Shown here piece by piece: positions 1-3,800 of a DNA stretch of 5,722 nt. Position numbers and translations under genes: made by a program. The notes under the pieces are model-generated. The model ran no database searches, was not told the origin of the DNA, and was given only the letters and a program-made list of their open reading frames with translations. Origin of the DNA: JBCBSZ01 sp039185015 (GTDB taxonomy: Bacteria > Actinomycetota > Acidimicrobiia > Acidimicrobiales > Poriferisodalaceae); NCBI GenBank assembly GCA_039185015.1, contig JBCDAU010000079.1, positions 1-5,722 on the forward strand, written 5' to 3'. Position 1 is the first letter of the stretch, and every line of letters starts with the position of its first letter.

Positions 1-452
1 ATGCCGAGGTCCACGAGGTCGCCGTGGTCGACGGCGTCGCCGAACACGAGCACTCGGCCCACGGTCGTGAAGACCCAGTAGCCGTCGCCGGACGGAGTCG
101 GCGAGAGGGTGGCGAACGTCTCGCCGGGCACGAGCACGCCCTGGTCGGGCTGGCCGTGGTCGGTCGCCGTGCCGAACGCGGTGATGGAGCCCAGATCGGA
201 CAGCACCCAGTAGCCGCGACCGCCAGGGTGGCCGGCGAGATCGGCGGCGGCGTCACCGGCGGCGAACGTCGGTCGGCCGTGGTGCTCGGCGTCGCCGAAG
301 GGGTAGATCCGACCCTCTCGGTCGAGCATCCAGTACCCGGAGCCCGGCTCCGCCGACTGAGCTCCGGCGCTGGTCATGGCGACCGTGGCGAGCACGGCCG
401 CGGCGATCGCAGCCAGTCCCGCAGCCGCCCACCTTCGACGCCGGTTGCCCAC
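1..452 (-). CDS. Secreted GYW-repeat protein, 3' end cut by the window edge
   Basis: This gene gives 150 complete codons from a GTG start at 450-452 and then leaves the window. Residues 1-34 read as a signal peptide: a basic start (NRRRRW), a hydrophobic Ala/Leu/Val stretch at about 9-26, and a plausible signal peptidase I site after AGA (31) or QSA (34). Three repeats follow, starting at GYW 39-41, 80-82 and 124-126 (41 and 44 residues apart). Each has the pattern GYW, hydrophobic residues, G, then F-G-(D/T)-A, then H-G. I recognise this repeat style from exported actinobacterial proteins, especially Acidimicrobiia, where it is often written GYWLV...FGDA; its function is not established, and a beta-propeller-like fold is my guess. 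The start is well supported: a GAGAGGA ribosome binding site lies 8 bases upstream and an in-frame TGA lies 18 bases upstream of the GTG. Any catalytic or anchoring domain would be in the missing C-terminal part. Confidence 0.85.
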   Translation of the reverse strand, partial: MGNRRRRWAAAGLAAIAAAVLATVAMTSAGAQSAEPGSGYWMLDREGRIYPFGDAEHHGRPTFAAGDAAADLAGHPGGRGYWVLSDLGSITAFGTATDHGQPDQGVLVPGETFATLSPTPSGDGYWVFTTVGRVLVFGDAVDHGDLVDLG

Positions 453-460
453 TCGGACCG

Positions 461-467
461 TCCTCTC
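461..467 (-). promoter_or_regulatory. Ribosome binding site of the GYW-repeat gene
   Basis: The minus strand reads GAGAGGA followed by 8 bases and then the GTG start at 450-452. Purine content and spacing are right for a Shine-Dalgarno sequence, and it decides the start codon together with the in-frame TGA just upstream. Confidence 0.75.
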
Positions 468-475
468 GGCTCAGC

Positions 476-502
476 CCGCGCGAGGGAGGTCCGCCCGCGC
501 GG
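476..502 (-). promoter_or_regulatory. GC-rich stem-loop just upstream of the ribosome binding site
   Basis: CCGCGCG (476-482) and CGCGCGG (496-502) form a perfect 7-base-pair stem around a 13-base loop. On the minus strand, which would be the mRNA, the loop contains ACCTCC. That resembles the anti-Shine-Dalgarno core and could pair through CCUC with GAGG of the ribosome binding site at 461-467. The stem is plain in the sequence. A role in translation control is speculation, and hairpins of this size arise by chance in GC-rich DNA. Confidence 0.3.
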
Positions 503-542
503 CCCGGTGGAGGCGTCGCGCCCGCTGCACCGGTCGCCATCG

Positions 543-560
543 CCGGTTCCCACGAACCGG
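543..560. promoter_or_regulatory. Perfect 7+7 inverted repeat in the leader region
   Basis: CCGGTTC (543-549) and GAACCGG (554-560) are exact reverse complements separated by four bases. The element lies about 90 bases upstream of the GTG of the GYW-repeat gene. It could be a regulator binding site or, if transcribed, a leader hairpin with loop GTGG. The symmetry is seen directly; the function is not known. Confidence 0.4.
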
Positions 561-664
561 TCCCATGGCGCCGCAGACCGTAGTGACGGGTTCGCCAGCC
601 GGAAAGGAACCGCGGTACGTGTTGTTCCGAATCTGTTCTGTGACTGCCCGCCGCGGGCGAGCGA

Positions 665-742
665 GCTGAGCTTCCTCGATGCTCTGCGCCCCGGTCGGGG
701 GCGCGGCGCATCCGCTCGCTCAGCGGGCCGCTCGGGCCCGTG
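665..742. repeat. 78-base hairpin repeat, copy 1
   Basis: This copy matches 755-832 at 77 of 78 positions. It can fold into two stem-loops. The larger has an outer stem GCTGAGC (665-671) with GCTCAGC (718-724), an inner stem GATGC (678-682) with GCATC (708-712), and an apical stem GCGCCCC (686-692) with GGGGCGC (698-704) around a 5-base loop (693-697). The second, smaller hairpin pairs CGGGCC (724-729) with GGCCCG (735-740). The only difference between copies, G at 694 versus T at 784, lies in the apical loop. This has the look of a REP/BIME-like dispersed palindromic element, which cannot be proved from one locus. It may also help end transcription of the upstream gene, although no T-run follows. 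Confidence 0.85.
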
Positions 743-754
743 TTTCCCGCTCTG

Positions 755-832
755 GCTGAGCTTCCTCGATGCTCTGCGCCCCGTTCGGGGGCGCGGCGCA
801 TCCGCTCGCTCAGCGGGCCGCTCGGGCCCGTG
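755..832. repeat. 78-base hairpin repeat, copy 2
   Basis: This is the second copy of the element at 665-742, with a 90-base period and a 12-base spacer (743-754). Its right end is two bases from the TAG stop codon of the large modular protein, so the hairpins sit directly in the 3' untranslated region of that gene. The stems are the same as in copy 1: 755-761 with 808-814, 768-772 with 798-802, and 776-782 with 788-794. The loop is 783-787 and carries the single base that differs (T at 784). Confidence 0.85.
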
Positions 833-834
833 CC

Positions 835-3800
835 CTATCGGGCTCGGTTCTCGAACAGCACCAGGCGGCGGTGGGTCCAGCCGATCGAGACGACGTCCAG
901 GTCGCCGTCGCCGTCGGCGTCGAAGAGCTGGGTGCCATCGTGGTGCTCGTCGCCGACCGACGCGACGTGGCGGGTCCAGCCGCTGCCGGTCTGCTCGTAG
1001 ACGACCACGGCGAGGCCGCCCGAGTCCGGGTTGGCGTGCTCGCCGATCACGACGTCGACGTCGCCGTCGCCGTCGACGTCCTCGGCGTCGAGGCTGAGCG
1101 CCTCGGCCGGCGACACGTCGTCGATCTCGTGCTCGGTCCAGGGGGCGAAGGGGTCGTCGCCCTGTTCGAACCACCGGATCTTCCCGTCGGTGTCGTGCCC
1201 GAAGGTGACGATCGCATCGAGGTCGCCGTCACCGTCGACGTCGCGCAGGACGTTGCGGTCGGGCTCGCCGGGCAGCGTCTGGACCTCGAAGCGGGTCAGG
1301 TCGCCGCCGTCGTTGCGGAACCAGGCCCGACCGTCGAACAGGTCGAGCTGGTCGTCCTCGTCGATGTCGCCGACCGACAGGGCCTCGCCGAACACGTTCG
1401 GATGTGCGCTCCGCCACGCCCAGGTGTCGGTCCGGATCGCGGCTCCGGCGGGCACGGTCAGCATCTGGAGACCGGCCGTGCCGTCCTCCCAGGAGAGCGC
1501 GACCTGGAGCTGGTCGGGGACCAGCTCGACGGCGACCGCGCCCTGGAGGAACCGACCCTGCGCGTCGGCGACGTTGGTCCTCACGGTGAAGTTGCCGTCG
1601 CCGTCGTTCTCGGCCCAGGCCAGGTCGGCGTTGGGCCGCGAGCCCTGCGCCTCGGTGCCGAGCACGTCGAGGTCGCCGTCGCCGTCGAAGTCGGCCACCA
1701 CCGCCATCTGGTTCATCGGTGCGCCGATGGTGGACCGGACCCAGTTGCCGTCGACCGAGCCCGGGTTGCGCCACCACCAGCCGCCGGTGACGACGTCGTC
1801 GAGGCCGTCACCGTCGATGTCGCCGTGCTCGACGAAGATCGTCCGCCACGGCACCGACCCGTCGACCACGCTGCGGTCCCACTCGTCGAGGGGGAGCGGC
1901 GGGACACCGTCGTTCCACCACACGTCCAGCCGGGGCACGCCGAGACGGAACGGCTTGCCGCCGATGTCGGGGTCGCCGTCGCCGTCGAAGTCGCCCATGC
2001 CGGAGTCGTGGACCTCGGCACCCTGTTGCACCAGCTGCCTGCGGAAGTTGCCCGCACCGTCGCCGTAGTGGACCCACAGCTCAGGGTCGGTCACCCCGTT
2101 GAGGGCCATCTCACCCGACATGATGTCGAGGTGGCCGTCGCCATCGACGTCCGCGACGTCGAGGCTGTGACCGTGCCGTGAGTCGGCGTCGAGGGTGGTG
2201 GCCACCCAGCGGGTCCCGTCCCAGGCGTACATGACGAGTGGGCCGTCGAAGTCGCCGGAGTCGAAGATCAGCTCGGGGCGTCCGCCCTCGATGAACTGCC
2301 CCGCAGCCGCCTGCGAGTTGGTCCGCGACGGCTCCACGGCTTCGGCGGCGTAGGTGGTGCCGCCCACGTATCTGAGCCAGTGGCCGCCGGCGACGATGTC
2401 GAGCACGCCGTCGAGGTCGACGTCGATGAGGTCCAGCCCCTCGCCCGTGGTCGCCGGCTGGAAGATCTCCGTGTAGCTCCACGGCTCGGTCGTCGGATCG
2501 GCCGGGATCTCGGCGAGGAACAGACGACGGGCGTCGCGCTGGTTCCAGAAGACCAGCTCGTCCCGGCCGTCGCCGTCGACGTCGCCGATCGCCTGGTCGT
2601 GGTGCTGGGTGCCGCCGCTCGACTTGATCTCGCGACGGGTCCACGGCTGGTCGAAGTCCGGCGCGGGGTTCTCCCACCAGAACAGCCGCTCGCCCCGCAG
2701 GTCCTCGCCGGCGACGAGGTCGAGGTCACCGTCGCCGTCGATGTCGCCGAAGGTGCCGCCGGCCTCGAGGCGGAGCAGCTCGGGCTCGATGGTGGAACGC
2801 ACCCAGTCGGTCCCGTCGAAGCCGTACCAGACCATGGACGGGCCAGTGCTGCCGCGCCGGCCGCCGACGACGATGTCATCGGCGCCGTCGCCGTCGATGT
2901 CGAAGATGACCGAGATCGTCTGGTCGCCCTGGTCGGGGGGCACCGGCAGGTCGCCGGTCGAGCTCGACACGGCGCGCCAGGCGACGTCACCCGACAAGCC
3001 GGCGCCACCACCGCCTCCCGTGCCCCCGCCTCCGCCACCACCGCCGTCGGGGTCGGTGGCGGTGATCGTGATCGTGTCGGTGGCGCGGAGCCCGTCGTCG
3101 TCGACGACGGTGAGCGTCACGTCGTAGCTGCCCGGCTCGGCGTAGCCGTGGTCCACCACGGCGCTTGCCGCCGTCGTGCCGTCGCCGAGGTCCCAGGTGA
3201 ACGAGACGATCGTGCCGTCGGCGTCGCTGCTGCCGGTGCCGTCGAGGACGACGTCGAGCGGCGCCGGGCCGCTCGTGGTCGTGGCGGCGACGTCGGCGGT
3301 CGGCGCCTGATCGGGCAGCTCGTTGTCGCCCGACGGTCCGGCGAGGTGGTTGGTCTCGACCTCACCGGCGCCGAGCGCACGGTCGTAGAACGCGACGAGG
3401 TGCAGCGTGCCGAGCCAGGCCCGGTTGCCGTCGGTCTCGTTGCCGAGCACGAGGCGGTAGGTCGGATCCCAACCGAGGAGGTCGCCGCCTGCGGTGCCGG
3501 ACCGCACCTGCACTCCGTCGAGATAGAGACCGGTGGTGCCGTTCGCCGCGCGGGTGAAGACGACGTGGGTCAGGTCGGTGGTGAGTGACCCTGTCGCAGA
3601 GGACAGGCTCGGCCGGCCGTTCGCGTCGGTGGTGCCGGTGCGGAGGCGGACGTCGATGCGGTCGCCGGTGCTCCGGTAGACGCCCTGCCCGAGGGTGATG
3701 TTGCGGTCGCGGGCGCCGTTGCTCAGCGTCACGATCCGGGCCGGTCCGTTCTGGGCCAGCGAGCTCGACTCGATCCACGCCTCGAGGGTGAGCTCGCCGC

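Larger units (their letters stand above)
453..834. other. Intergenic region between the two minus-strand genes
   Basis: This 382-base gap separates the stop of the large modular protein gene from the GTG of the GYW-repeat gene. Its right part (665-832) is almost filled by two copies of a 78-base hairpin-forming repeat. Its left part (453-664) holds the ribosome binding site, a GC-rich hairpin at 476-502, a perfect inverted repeat at 543-560 and a looser GGAAC/GTTCC pair at 606-628. The stretch around 600-640 is less GC-rich than the rest, so it is the likeliest place for a promoter of the downstream gene, but I see no convincing -35/-10 pair. The open frames across this gap (for example 253-801 and 374-1174, minus strand) show no protein family features and repeat themselves only because the DNA does. 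Confidence 0.7.

Noticed and set aside
577..605. Sigma-70-like promoter for the GYW-repeat gene (TTTCCG, 17 bases, TACGGT on the minus strand)
   Set aside because: Each hexamer matches only about three of six consensus bases, which is expected by chance.
453..664. Cyclic di-GMP or cyclic di-AMP riboswitch in the leader
   Set aside because: I looked for the conserved core motifs, such as ACGCAAAGCC of the GEMM class, and did not find them.
665..832. CRISPR-like array
   Set aside because: There are only two units, 78 bases each, with a 12-base spacer. Repeat and spacer lengths do not fit CRISPR, and no cas gene is present.
755..834. Classical rho-independent terminator after the large gene
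   Set aside because: The hairpins are strong and well placed, but no run of T follows on the minus strand. A terminator role remains possible but is not shown.
838..900. C-terminal sorting or anchoring signal on the large protein
   Set aside because: The protein ends directly after the last blade. There is no LPXTG-like motif, hydrophobic segment or basic tail.
24..1097. Plus-strand open frame spanning the gap and both genes
   Set aside because: It runs antisense to the signal peptide gene, through the hairpin repeats and into the large gene. Its Arg/Gly/Ser-rich content with a poly-Arg end is typical of noncoding frames in GC-rich DNA.
253..1174. Minus-strand open frames (253-801 and 374-1174) with an internally repeated peptide
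   Set aside because: The peptide repeat exists only because the 90-base DNA period is a multiple of three. The frames overlap real genes out of phase and lack any recognisable domain.
769..2181. Long plus-strand open frame rich in VAVAVDV segments
   Set aside because: It is the antisense of the calcium loops: GAC GGC GAC GGC on the minus strand reads GTC GCC GTC GCC on the plus strand. It has no protein family features and overlaps a clear gene.
2380..3588. Plus-strand open frame of 402 codons
   Set aside because: It lies wholly opposite the PKD, LamG and propeller coding region. Its Val/Ala/Asp-rich sequence is explained by the GC-rich antisense frame.
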